Shown here in pieces: positions 34,608 through 44,103 of a stretch of DNA of 64,000 bases. The stretch is taken from positions 12,961,601 through 13,025,600 of the forward strand of contig NC_058516.1 of the NCBI RefSeq assembly GCF_020382885.2, given 5' to 3'. The position numbers and the translations under genes are program-made. Every line of letters begins with the position of its first letter. Within the stretch, counting starts at the first letter, position 1. Origin of the DNA: Scatophagus argus (lineage: Eukaryota > Chordata > Actinopteri > Scatophagidae). The notes under the pieces were generated by a model. That model was not told the DNA's origin, searched no databases, and saw nothing but the letters and a program-made list of their open reading frames with translations.

Positions 34608-35459
34608 TTACAGCTTCTCACTGACAGGACTAGTGGGGCTATAAGCGCCGTCAGGCGTCTGGGATGTATCAGGCCGTTCTGCACGCAGGTCGTTGATAAT
34701 GTGCCTTTGCTGATGATTGAGCTCTGCATACCTGCGGAGGAGCTCCGTTTCCTCTGCAAGTTGTGTAGCCATGCTTTCCTGTATGCGCAGGAGTCGGCGG
34801 TTCTCTTCAAGCAGTAGTTGCTTATCTCTGGCATTGATCTTGCCCTGGCGGCGGATTTCCCTATCCCTTCTGCGGGAAACTACCCTTCGCCGTTGAAGCT
34901 GCAAGTAGGCTCTTTCTGCAGGTGGTTTGGACTGGAGGAAAGCCTTGAACTGATCAGTAGACATAGAGGCCAATGCTTCTGTGTCAGATTCTTGCTGAGT
35001 GGAGGTGCCAGGCTGGGGGTTCTGTACCCCACCATCGTAGGCCAGTATTGGGGGTTGTGGGACGTGAGGGTAGTTTTCAGGTCTTTCTTCTGGGGCCATC
35101 ATAATGTTGTTGACGGGATCCTGTGGCGGAGCTGGTCTCTCTCCAAGAAGTCCTGCAGCGGCGTTGTCTGGTCCTTGTCCATTATCCATGAAGTGGTTGC
35201 TCATGAGGGGTGCTTGCACTGGACCATCCCATAGTCCAGGTGGAGGTGGCGGTGGACAGGGTGGGAGGCCAACCCAGCCTCCTGGGAAGCCCCCGATGGA
35301 AGGTGGAGGTGGAACAGCCGGATAACGGGGAACCAGCGGCTGAGGAGGGCCTGGAGCGATCATCTGCAGAGGCCTTGGTGGATAGGAAGGTGGTGGACAC
35401 ACCTGTGCCATAGGTGCGCGTGGGCCAAACTGCCAGTCAGTCACTAGACGTTCAGCCAT
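34608..35459 (-). CDS. Retroviral accessory ORF, Pro-rich and basic coiled-coil protein
   Basis: The uninterrupted 283-residue frame lies between env and the 3' LTR, where complex retroviruses keep accessory genes. The first half is Pro-rich (PPPSYPPRP, PPCPPPPPPGLW). Residues about 185-265 are strongly charged: a basic block (QRRRVVSRRRDREIRRQGK) runs into a leucine-heptad-like helix (EENRRLLRIQES, EETELLRRYAEL), an order seen in bZIP-like DNA-binding proteins. I do not recognise a family. A GAAAAG acceptor-like sequence just before the ATG could allow a spliced message. It could also be a gag-like piece from another element, but no gag motif is visible. Confidence 0.55.
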   Translation of the reverse strand: MAERLVTDWQFGPRAPMAQVCPPPSYPPRPLQMIAPGPPQPLVPRYPAVPPPPSIGGFPGGWVGLPPCPPPPPPGLWDGPVQAPLMSNHFMDNGQGPDNAAAGLLGERPAPPQDPVNNIMMAPEERPENYPHVPQPPILAYDGGVQNPQPGTSTQQESDTEALASMSTDQFKAFLQSKPPAERAYLQLQRRRVVSRRRDREIRRQGKINARDKQLLLEENRRLLRIQESMATQLAEETELLRRYAELNHQQRHIINDLRAERPDTSQTPDGAYSPTSPVSEKL

Positions 35460-35689
35460 TTCTTTTCAGAGGGTGATAGGAGAGGATTAGTACACCACCA
35501 AACCCTACTCTAACTGATACGCCACTTGTTTAGATATGCTTTCCCTTTTACATAAAAGAGTGGTCTGACAATCTGCCCGTACTGCTGTGTATAGCTGTTT
35601 GATTTACTTATTAACCCTTCTCTACCATTTCTTGCTAAAAAACCATAAATAAATAAACAATAAATGTGGACCATAATATAACGATACCA
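35460..35689 (-). pseudogene. Retroviral accessory ORF, downstream part beyond the LINE insertion
   Basis: A minus-strand frame ending at about 35510 has protein-like content (LISKSNSYTQQYGQIVRPLF). By position it may be the severed continuation of the ORF at 39144-39507, split by the LINE. The link is inferred from position and orientation only. Confidence 0.35.
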
Positions 35690-38600
35690 TGTTACATGTC
35701 CAACAGTGCGCATGCGTCGATACGTGTGCAGCCTGTTACAGACGCTCCCGATCTTTCTCACTGTTTTTCTACTATTTTATTATTATTCGTGACTCCTTTA
35801 CTTTCTTTTTTACTCTGGACTACACTGTCTTCTATCTACCACACACCAGGAAGTTGTGGGTCTTTTTGGTGTTTTTGTTCGTCGCTGAACTACACTTTTC
35901 TGAGCGGCGATGCAACTCCTAGCTGCCCGCATTGTTTACACTCGGGATCAGCTGATGGACCTGAAGCCGGCCACCGCTCCAGGGAAAACACCGAGAGAAA
36001 TCCCTGCTGAATGCTGGATTAAAACTCACAGGGGATGCAGGGGAAATAAAAAGTTACGGAGGAAGAGGGAAGCTTTGAAACAGCGGAGGCTTATGACTAG
36101 AAAGTTTAAGCCGTGTCTCCCCTCTATCGTCATGGGAAATGTGAGGTCACTCGGGAATAAGATGGACGAGCTGACGGCACTGTCGCAGAGTCAGAGGGAA
36201 TACCAGGAGTGCAGTTTGATGTGCTTTACGGAGACATGGCTGCACCAGGACATACCTGATGACAATGTGACAGTAACGGGCTTCCATACGGTCCGTGCGG
36301 ACAGAGACTGCGCTACCAGCGGTAAGCACAAAGGGGGAGGGCTTGCCGTGCTCGTCAACAACCGGTGGTGTAATCCAGCTCACATCACGGTGAAGGAGCG
36401 CATCTGCAGCCCGGATGTGGAACTTTGTGCCGTTGGACTACGTCCATATTACCTGCCCAGGGAGTTTTCACATGTTGTCATGGTAACTGTTTATGTTCCC
36501 CCCTCTGCAAACCCCAGCAGGACATGTGACACTATTCACTCTGCAATAGCCCGGATACAGACTCAGCACCCGAGTGCATTCATTGCAATCTCGGGTGATT
36601 TCAACCATATTAACCTGGACAAAACACTCCCCACTTTCACTCAGTTTGTGAACTGTCCTACCAGAGAGGGAAGAACAATTGATCTGCTGTATGCTAATGC
36701 AAAGGACTGTTACAGCACTTCCCCCCTCCCCCCACTAGGCAGGTCAGATCACAACCTGATCCACCTCTCCCCCTGCTATGTGCCTCTCGTAAAGCGTCTG
36801 CCCGCAACTTCAAGGACTGTGAGGAGATGGACAGACGAGGCGAATGAGACACTCCAGGGCTGTTTTGAGGTGACAGACTGGCAGGCACTCTGTGAGCCCC
36901 ACGGCGAGGACATTGATGGGCTCACTGAGTGCATCACTGCCTACATAAACTTCTGTGTGGACACCATTGTCCCAACCACAACGGTAAAGTGTTACCCCAA
37001 CAACAAGCCGTGGGTAACCAAGGACATCAAAGCCATCCTCAACAACAAGAAGAGGGCTTTCAGAGCAGGCAACAGGGAGGAGGTGAGAGCTATCCAGCGC
37101 ACCCTGAGAATAAAGATCAGGGAGGCTAAGGAGAGGTACCGCAGGAAGCTGGAGTGGAAACTCCAGCAGAACAACACGAGAGAGGTGTGGAGTGGCATGA
37201 GGACCATCACAGGTTACGGGCCAAACAGTGGAGGAGTTGATGGCAGTGTGGAACGGGCGAATGAGCTGAATCAGTTCTTTAACAGATTCGACACAGGGAC
37301 CCCAATTCACACTTCAAACGACTCCTCAGCAGTACGGTTGCAGCAACCGGCCACTCCAGCCTCTCTCCCTGCCCCCACATTCCATCTGGATGGCCTCGCT
37401 CACACCTCGTCCCCAGAAGCCTGGGTGGACCACTCTCACCTGGGTACCACAAGTACTCCTCCCCCACCCATCACCCCAACGATGACCTTCACAGCTGACC
37501 AGGTGAGAAGACAGCTGCAGAGACTCCGTGCAGGCAAAGCTGCAGGCCCAGATGGTGTGAACCCCAGGGTCCTGAAAGCCTGTGCCCCCCAGCTAAGCGG
37601 AGTACTTCACCATGTCTTCAACCTGAGTCTGAGTCTTCAGAGGGTCCCCGTGGTGTGGAAGACGTCATGCCTCGTTCCTGTCCCGAAGACGCCGCGTCCC
37701 AGCGACCCCAAGGACTACAGGCCTGTGGCCCTGACGTCACACATCATGAAGACCCTGGAAAGACTCGTCCTGGAACAGCTCCGGCCCATGGTCCAACCAC
37801 TTCAGGATCCCCTTCAGTTCGCCTACCAGCCCCGCCTTGGAGTGGACGATGCCATCATCTACCTGCTGAACAGAGTCTACACTCACCTAGACAAGCCGGC
37901 AAGCACTGTGAGAATCACGTTCTTTGATTTCTTGAGTGCGTTTGACACCATCAGGCCGGCTCTGCTGGCTGAGAAGCTGACAGCGATGCAGGTGGATGCC
38001 CCACTGGTGTCCTGGATCGCAGACTATCTGACGGGCAGACCGCAGTACGTACGCCTGAAGTGCTGCCTGTCAGATGAAGTGATCAGCAACACCGGGGCTC
38101 CACAGGGGACTGTCCTCTCTCCCTTCCTCTTCACTATTTACACCACAGACTTTACGCACTGCACAGAGTCCTGCCATCTTCAGAAATTTTCTGATGACTC
38201 TGCAGTGGTTGGGTGTATTACTGGGGGGGATGAGAGAGAGTACAGGACGGTAGTGGACAACTTTGTCACATGGAGCGGGAAAAACCACCTACAGCTCAAT
38301 GTGACAAAGACCAAGGAACTGGTGGTGGACCTGAGGAGGACTAAGGCTCCAGTGACCCCTATCAACATCAAAGGGGACACTGTGGAGGTGGTGGAGGAGT
38401 ACAAATACCTGGGGGTGTACTTTGACCACAAATTGGACTGGTGCAAGAACGTGGACATGGTCTACAGAAAGGGCCAGAGCCGCCTCTACTTTCTGAGGCG
38501 GCTGAGGTCCTTCAACATCTGCAGGACGATGCTGAGGATGTTCTATGAGTCGGTGGTGTCCAGTGCCATCACATATGCTGTTGCCTGCTGGGGCAGCTGC

Positions 38601-39143
38601 CTGAGGGTGAGGGACACTAACAGACTCAACAGAATCATCAAGAAGGCCAGCCATGTTGTGGGAGAGGAACTGGACTCTCTGACAGTGGTGTCTGAGAGGA
38701 GGATGTTGTCCAAAATAAGGACGATACTGGACTTTCCCTCTCACCCTCTCCACAATGTGCTGATCGGCTACAGGAGCTCGTTCAGCAACAGACTCATACT
38801 GCCACGATGCACCACAGAGCGACACAGGAAATCATTCCTGCCTGTCGCCATCAAACTGTTAAACTCAGCACTGTGACGGATACACTCACTGTATATACAA
38901 TGTACATATTGGCTACTTTTACACATTGTACATACCTGTATTTTTTAAATTTTCTTAAAAAATTTTGAATACAGTTTTTGTAAATACCTGTACTTGAGAT
39001 TTTAGTTTTTGTTTATCCTATTTTTATACTCTGCACTTTTCTCCTTTCTTGGTCGGGAATACTGCATGTGCAATTGTCTGTAGAAACAAGAATTTCCCTC
39101 CAGGGATTAATAAAGGAATTCTGATTCTGATTCTGATTCTGAT
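35690..39143 (+). mobile_element. Rex1-type LINE, nearly complete, inserted in the retroviral element
   Basis: It comprises a 5' UTR (about 35690-35909), one long ORF (35910-38876) and a 3' UTR ending AATAAAGGAATTCTGATT with GATTCT repeats at 39115-39143. It interrupts a retroviral accessory frame in opposite orientation. The 3' edge is exact and the 5' edge approximate. I found no clear target duplication. Confidence 0.8.
35910..38876 (+). CDS. Rex1-type LINE endonuclease/reverse transcriptase
   Basis: The 988-residue frame has no stop. A basic N-terminus leads into an apurinic-type endonuclease (VMGNVRSLGNKMDEL, CFTETWL, ISGDFNHINL, GRSDHNLIH) that nicks target DNA. The RT follows: AAGPDGVNPRVLK, DYRPVALTSHIMKTLERLV, FFDFLSAFDTI (motif A), NTGAPQGTVLSPFLFTIYT (motif B) and FSDD in place of the common YADD (motif C). 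The conserved C-terminal region reads RKGQSRLYFLRRLRSF and SVVSSAITYAVACWGS. The length is normal for fish Rex1/CR1-type ORF2. The FSDD variant also occurs, as I recall, in other Rex1 copies, so it does not by itself mean inactivity. Confidence 0.88.
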   Translation: MQLLAARIVYTRDQLMDLKPATAPGKTPREIPAECWIKTHRGCRGNKKLRRKREALKQRRLMTRKFKPCLPSIVMGNVRSLGNKMDELTALSQSQREYQECSLMCFTETWLHQDIPDDNVTVTGFHTVRADRDCATSGKHKGGGLAVLVNNRWCNPAHITVKERICSPDVELCAVGLRPYYLPREFSHVVMVTVYVPPSANPSRTCDTIHSAIARIQTQHPSAFIAISGDFNHINLDKTLPTFTQFVNCPTREGRTIDLLYANAKDCYSTSPLPPLGRSDHNLIHLSPCYVPLVKRLPATSRTVRRWTDEANETLQGCFEVTDWQALCEPHGEDIDGLTECITAYINFCVDTIVPTTTVKCYPNNKPWVTKDIKAILNNKKRAFRAGNREEVRAIQRTLRIKIREAKERYRRKLEWKLQQNNTREVWSGMRTITGYGPNSGGVDGSVERANELNQFFNRFDTGTPIHTSNDSSAVRLQQPATPASLPAPTFHLDGLAHTSSPEAWVDHSHLGTTSTPPPPITPTMTFTADQVRRQLQRLRAGKAAGPDGVNPRVLKACAPQLSGVLHHVFNLSLSLQRVPVVWKTSCLVPVPKTPRPSDPKDYRPVALTSHIMKTLERLVLEQLRPMVQPLQDPLQFAYQPRLGVDDAIIYLLNRVYTHLDKPASTVRITFFDFLSAFDTIRPALLAEKLTAMQVDAPLVSWIADYLTGRPQYVRLKCCLSDEVISNTGAPQGTVLSPFLFTIYTTDFTHCTESCHLQKFSDDSAVVGCITGGDEREYRTVVDNFVTWSGKNHLQLNVTKTKELVVDLRRTKAPVTPINIKGDTVEVVEEYKYLGVYFDHKLDWCKNVDMVYRKGQSRLYFLRRLRSFNICRTMLRMFYESVVSSAITYAVACWGSCLRVRDTNRLNRIIKKASHVVGEELDSLTVVSERRMLSKIRTILDFPSHPLHNVLIGYRSSFSNRLILPRCTTERHRKSFLPVAIKLLNSAL

Positions 39144-39507
39144 TAAACGTGTACTTGGTAGTAAGGGGTAAGTGTCGTGAAGTGTCTGGGTTTACCAAAT
39201 CATAATGATATTTTAATGTGATATTAGTATTTTCTGCCACTAAACCTGGAGTGAGATTGTAAGGTTTAACTGACCAAGCTATGACATCAATAGAATGAAC
39301 TCGGATGTTTTGGGGTGGCTGCGGTAATGAGAAGTCTTTCGAGTGCACAGAGACATTTAAGTACGATATATGTGTTTTAGACTGCGTTATAGGTACAGGA
39401 CCGAAAGGAAGCAGAGTTAATATCTTCAGTAATTGTGGATTATATGCCTGCAACATTTGTGATTTAGATTTTCCTCTTCGCTGTCGTCGTTTTGTCATTG
39501 TGGCCAA
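39144..39507 (-). pseudogene. Retroviral ORF downstream of env, truncated by a LINE
   Basis: The minus-strand frame starts at 39507 with a basic stretch (TKRRQRRGKSK) and runs about 121 residues before entering the GATTCT tail of the inserted LINE (the NQNQNQ residues are LINE sequence). It begins just after the env stop. I see no known domain. A later part may lie at 35460-35689. Confidence 0.5.
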
Positions 39508-39512
39508 ATGTT

Positions 39513-41429
39513 TTAGTTTTCTTGCAAGGACGCCATGCTTTCGTAAACGTGGGCATAGTGGCTGTTGGCTACTGCGACTTCTACATTCATGTTATTTCGA
39601 GCTCGAAGAGGGAATTGTCCTGCAAAGCACCTAGTTGCTTTCCTTACCATTGCTGAAATTATAGGGAGTATACAACACATGAGGATGGCTACCATCAGTA
39701 GAAATCCTCCTAGGAGTATTCCTACAATCTGGAGTATCTTTTGCCACGACAAATTGTTCAGCCAATCCCATATTTGAGACAAGGTATGATTTTTAGTGTT
39801 CCAATTGGATGTTGCTACGTGCTCATCTCTCAGGGCTTTCAGGTTAGTCAACAACTTGGTTAAGTTACCGTCTCTTCCTGTTACAGTGGGTATGACTGTA
39901 CAGCATTCATCTCCGAAGTAGCTGCAGACTCCTTGTTCTTCAGCCATCAATCTGTCTATTGCAAATCTGTTTTGTAAGGTCATTTGAGTCGTAGCATGCT
40001 ATTGTCCAATTAATAAAACGTTGTTGGTTGTACCATAGGAAATTTACCCATCTACTGTTTCGGGCTATGTAATGAGAATTAATTACAGGACCAACCAGTG
40101 GTATCCAGCCTGTTCCCTGTCCAGACTGGATCCAACTCTCATCTATGGCCTTGTAGTCGTCGGGTATTCCGACAGGTTCTTGATTCCACGTCACATATAT
40201 GTTATCATCGCTCTTCCATGGGGCAAGCACACTTCGGCGATTTCTAATTTTTCCATCTTTTAGCTTTGCAATGACAGTGACTTGTCCTGTTAACATAACT
40301 GGAGCACATATTCCTGTCCTGTGCCATTAGCTAATGAAGGGAGACGAAATTGGGTATGAAACGTCCTGTTTTTGATAATTTTTAACGTCGATTCTTCTAC
40401 TCCTATTTGTTTACATCTTATTGATGCATCTTCCGTGGTGCTAAACAAATAATGGGGCAAGCAATAGGGCTGTTCATGCCCTCTTTTTACTGGCATACGC
40501 AGCCATCGGTAGTCGAGTCGCAACCCTCTTTTTGACGTCGTACTTGCTATTATTCCAAGAGAGCTGGCGTTATATATTGTTGCTCCTAAATCTCGCAAAG
40601 TTGCATTTTTAGTTTTCTTCAATACTTTTGTAGAAAGCCTGAGCATTTTCTTCCGGATGTCATCTCCTCTTGCTATGCAGAGAGGATGTATTACTGTTCT
40701 TGATTTTGTAGTAAGTGGTGGCGTCCATGACTCAAGCTCACTACTTAATCTCTTGGGACAAATTGTTGTGTTCTCTGTCCAACTCTCGTCTGTCCAGCTC
40801 TCCCAGCTCGCCATTACTGTTGCACAATAAGCAAAGCAGGTCTTCTGATTACCACATGTTTGTTTATTTATTCCAGGGATGGGTTTTATTTTTGGTAATT
40901 TCTTTGGATTGTAGCACGTAACGCAGGCTCGTTGACTGACCTGTCGGGCCGAATATCGCATCCACTGGTAAAACAAATTAGTTTCCCATCCCAGTGTTTG
41001 ATCTTGGTTTACAGGGTCCTGCAAACTTCTGACTTTTCGCTCTTTTACGTAATTTTTGGTCAGTTTAGTTGCTCTTGCAATATTAACCGTTTGATGCCGA
41101 TTTATCTCTGTGCACTGGCTTCGTGAACATTGCACTTTTACCACTACTATCCCTTCGGTCAGACATTGTTCATGAACGGCGTGTGTGTCTATTTTAGTGC
41201 GATGTGGCCCTAATAGCAACGTTTGATTGTACTGGGTGGATCTTACATAAGTGAAGGAGATAGCTTTATCTAGTGGAATCTGTCCTTCATTAGCTGCCAT
41301 CAAGGTGGCTGCTAAAGCGCACTCTAGCATTGGGTCCTGTACTGTGTGGCTTCTTGTTGCTTCCTCTATGATGAGAAAAGCTAAGGTTACCCCTATGGCT
41401 AATATAGCTAGGGTTCTTCCCTTAGTCAT
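39513..41429 (-). pseudogene. Retroviral envelope gene with two frame changes
   Basis: The likely start is the ATG at 41429, which overlaps the pol stop (ATGACTAA) and is followed by a hydrophobic signal segment (LAILAIGVTLAFLIIE). The frame is open further upstream to 41927, within pol in another frame. The surface part runs to a stop at 40290. The next part is in a different frame (40296-39940) and holds a basic cleavage-site-like RNRR near 40245. The transmembrane part returns to the first frame (39983-39513). It has a CX6CC motif (Cys at about 39926 and 39905-39902), preceded by LQNRFAID as in the conserved TM ectodomain, and a membrane segment (ILQIVGILLGGFLLMVAIL). Two compensating frame changes make it non-functional as it stands. 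Gamma-like TM organisation. Confidence 0.75.
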
Positions 41430-43824
41430 CCAGTGACCTGTGCCATGTCCCTGTCTCCCAACTGTAATAGCTAAGCGGGTCACACTCTGGTGGGAGTGTC
41501 CCTGCTGACGTGCCTTCTTCTGCTTCTGCGTCTGATCTGGGGGTGTCAGGAGTTTCTTCTCCTGCCCTACTTTCTGGGGTGCTGTCTGTTTCTCTCCCTG
41601 ATCTGTCTCCCGCGGTGCTCTGAGCTTCTCTCCCTGTTCTGTCTTCAGGGGACTGTCTGAGACTTGGGGTGCCCTCATCTGTGCTGTCTTCAGGACTCTG
41701 TCTAGGTGGCAATGAGCAGCTACTTGCTGCAGAGTCTCTGTTTTCCCGTCTTCGCCTTTCAGCCAGTCTCTGTGATCTCCTCTCTCCTTGGGGTTCTTGA
41801 GGCTGCCTATCTTCCAGCTGGGAGGCGTCGCCTTCCCTTGCTGGGGTGAGGGAGGCTTCGCCGTCCCTGTGCGGTGTGCCTGGCTCTCTTGCGCCGAGGG
41901 AGGCTTCGCCGTCCCTGTGCGGTGCATCTGGGTCCCTTGCTCTGCAGCAGTGATTAAGATGAAACCAAAATCGCTTACCCTCTACTTTCAGCGCAGTTGG
42001 GGTAGCTAGGATAACCTTAAAGGGCCCTTCTCGCCTTGGTTGATCCCACTTTCGTTTGAACACCTTCACGTACACCCAATCTCCAGGTTCAATTCTTCTT
42101 AGTTGCTCTGGAATCTCAGCGTTTTTGTCCTCTGACACAGCTTTCACCTGTTGAAACACAGCTTTATGTATTTGCGTTAAGTGTTGCAAGTAGTACGTGA
42201 GTTCTCTTTCGCATTGCTCAAGCGGTGGTCCTTCATAGGGTCCTCTATAAAAGGGAACCGGCATCGGTCTCCCAGTGAGTGCTTCATGTGGTGTTAGATG
42301 CGTTAGTCGGTTAGCTTGCGTGCGCATAGACATTAAAGCAAGCGGTAATGCGTCTACCCAGTTAATCTTATATTGGCTATCTGCCATGATCTTTACAAGC
42401 TTTGCTTTTAGCGTACCATTTGCTCTTTCCACTGCTCCTTGCGACTGCGGATGATAAACACATCCAAACTTTTGTTTTATGCCTAGCATCTTTAAGGCTG
42501 TTTTTATTGTATCTGCTACAAATGCAGGTCCATTATCAGAGCTGATGGTGTCCGGAAAACCAAATCTTGGAAAAACTTCTTTACACAAAAACTTAGCTGC
42601 TGATTTACAATCTGGACCTTTAGTCGGAACTGCTTCTACCCACCTGCTGAATCTATCAACAACCACTAAGATGTATTTGAATCCTCTTATTCGTTCCGTC
42701 ATGTCTATGTAGTCCATCATCAGGTGTCGAAATGGACCTTCTGGAGGCGGGATGTGTGCTATTGGCGCTGAAAATGCTTTTCTTATGTTATGTTGTGCAC
42801 ATACCTCACATTCTTGTAATATTCTGTCGACCATGGCCGCTAAAAATGGCGACCACCAAACTGCTTGTAGCCGTCTCAACAATTCCCCTCTTGCGCAATG
42901 GTCCTGACCATGCGCACTCTGAATAGCAACCTGTATTAAAGATGGAGGGAGAACAAAATGGCCATGTGCACTGCGCCATAGCCCACGTGAAGGACCTTCT
43001 TCAGTGATTTTAATCGCCCCCCTTTTCAGCCATACTGAATGTGCATATGGACCTGCTGTCGCTTGCGCAGCTATCAAGGATGTTAAGTTGGTTAGTGGTT
43101 CACAATCTTCAGCTACTAGTAGCGGTGCTATACATGTGGATGTGGCTACACGTTTTGCGGCTTCATCTGCCAGATTGTTTCCTTTTGCAATTAAGGTGTC
43201 AGTGTGCTGATGGGCTGCACATTTAATAATAGCTAGCGCTTTTGGAAATTCAGATAATGTGACTGGAGCTTCTTGCATGGCAGATGTATAGTATGGGCCA
43301 GCAGTTCCTCTAGATGCAGGCTGGATTACATTGCCACCTGTGGCAGTAGGAAATTGGGTGGTGACAGGCTGCAGTGGTCTCTCATGGCACCCCTGACATG
43401 GAAGTGTTTGGACAGACTGAGAAATTCTGTCATGTTTGGTTATTTGTACAGACTCTGATAAAGCAGGCTCTGATTGTGACTTATATGCACATGGATTGTG
43501 TGCTTCTGGGAGAAGGGCATTGTCCTGTTGAACACATTCTCCTTCAAGGGATCCCTCATAACTCTGTTCTTCACATTCATCTCCTCCTGAAACACTCTGT
43601 TCATAGTGATCGAGTCTGTGCTTGAGTTCATCTACAATACCTTTTAGCTGGGCTAGTTCTTGCCTTAAGAGGACGTTTTCTGGAGGTGACGGACAGGCTG
43701 CTCCATCCTGTGCAAGTGCTTGGTTGTAAAGTTGGGTTTGGTAGTCCCGGAGATAACCAGGTGGCCTCCTCTCTCGTTGCGGCCTTCCATGTGCTTCCTC
43801 ATCCGTGTTGGCTCTTGGATCCAT
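41422..43824 (-). CDS. Retroviral fusion ORF: gag-like N-terminus joined to RNase H end and integrase
   Basis: The 800-residue frame has no stop. Residues 1-190 are not pol: a charged start (GRPQRERRPPGYLRDYQTQL) and a coiled coil at about 54-77 look like a short gag or a foreign ORF. From about residue 193 comes the end of RNase H (KALAIIKCAAHQ, NNLADEAAKRVA). The integrase follows, with zinc ligands His305, His309, Cys339, Cys342 and catalytic Asp371, Asp430, Glu466, then the C-terminal domain (GDWVYVKVFKRKW, TALKVEG) in a gammaretrovirus-like style. A Pro/Arg/Glu-rich tail of about 170 residues ends at 41422. Protease, RT and most of RNase H are absent, so a deletion or recombination joined the two parts in frame. 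The start is the first Met, 20 bases after the primer binding site. Confidence 0.75.
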   Translation of the reverse strand: MDPRANTDEEAHGRPQRERRPPGYLRDYQTQLYNQALAQDGAACPSPPENVLLRQELAQLKGIVDELKHRLDHYEQSVSGGDECEEQSYEGSLEGECVQQDNALLPEAHNPCAYKSQSEPALSESVQITKHDRISQSVQTLPCQGCHERPLQPVTTQFPTATGGNVIQPASRGTAGPYYTSAMQEAPVTLSEFPKALAIIKCAAHQHTDTLIAKGNNLADEAAKRVATSTCIAPLLVAEDCEPLTNLTSLIAAQATAGPYAHSVWLKRGAIKITEEGPSRGLWRSAHGHFVLPPSLIQVAIQSAHGQDHCARGELLRRLQAVWWSPFLAAMVDRILQECEVCAQHNIRKAFSAPIAHIPPPEGPFRHLMMDYIDMTERIRGFKYILVVVDRFSRWVEAVPTKGPDCKSAAKFLCKEVFPRFGFPDTISSDNGPAFVADTIKTALKMLGIKQKFGCVYHPQSQGAVERANGTLKAKLVKIMADSQYKINWVDALPLALMSMRTQANRLTHLTPHEALTGRPMPVPFYRGPYEGPPLEQCERELTYYLQHLTQIHKAVFQQVKAVSEDKNAEIPEQLRRIEPGDWVYVKVFKRKWDQPRREGPFKVILATPTALKVEGKRFWFHLNHCCRARDPDAPHRDGEASLGAREPGTPHRDGEASLTPAREGDASQLEDRQPQEPQGERRSQRLAERRRRENRDSAASSCSLPPRQSPEDSTDEGTPSLRQSPEDRTGREAQSTAGDRSGRETDSTPESRAGEETPDTPRSDAEAEEGTSAGTLPPECDPLSYYSWETGTWHRSLDD

Positions 43825-43843
43825 ATCCAGACTAGAGGTTCGC

Positions 43844-43860
43844 TCCGGCTCGAAGGACCA
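43844..43860 (-). other. Primer binding site complementary to tRNA-Tyr
   Basis: The minus strand reads TGGTCCTTCGAGCCGGA directly after the LTR end ACA. This is the complement of a tRNA 3' end reading TCCGGCTCGAAGGACCA, which matches the acceptor/T-arm end of eukaryotic tRNA-Tyr as I recall it. It marks the start of minus-strand synthesis. Confidence 0.8.
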
Positions 43861-44103
43861 TGTAAAAAATTAATATACAATCAATTAATGGTATTGAACT
43901 GTGAAAAATAAACTCAAATAAGCAGCATCATACAAACTAGGAGCAGATAGCATAGAACAACTTACTGGTGTGGCAGCATGGCAGGGAACAAAGGGAGTCT
44001 GTGGAGAGCACACAGCCTTTTAAATATTTCCTGGTCTCCTCCCCTGCCCATGTGAGCACCACCGCCCACTTCCTGTCTCATCTCCACCTGAGATTCTTTA
44101 ACA
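43861..44103 (-). mobile_element. 5' LTR (243 bp) of the retroviral fusion element
   Basis: The minus strand runs TGTTAAAGAATC...ATTTTTTACA, with TG...CA ends and a TATTTAAAAG promoter-like box. It is immediately followed by the tRNA-Tyr primer site. It shows no visible similarity to the 3' LTR at 33238-34095, although two LTRs of one provirus should be near copies. It abuts the satellite array on its outer side. Confidence 0.75.
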
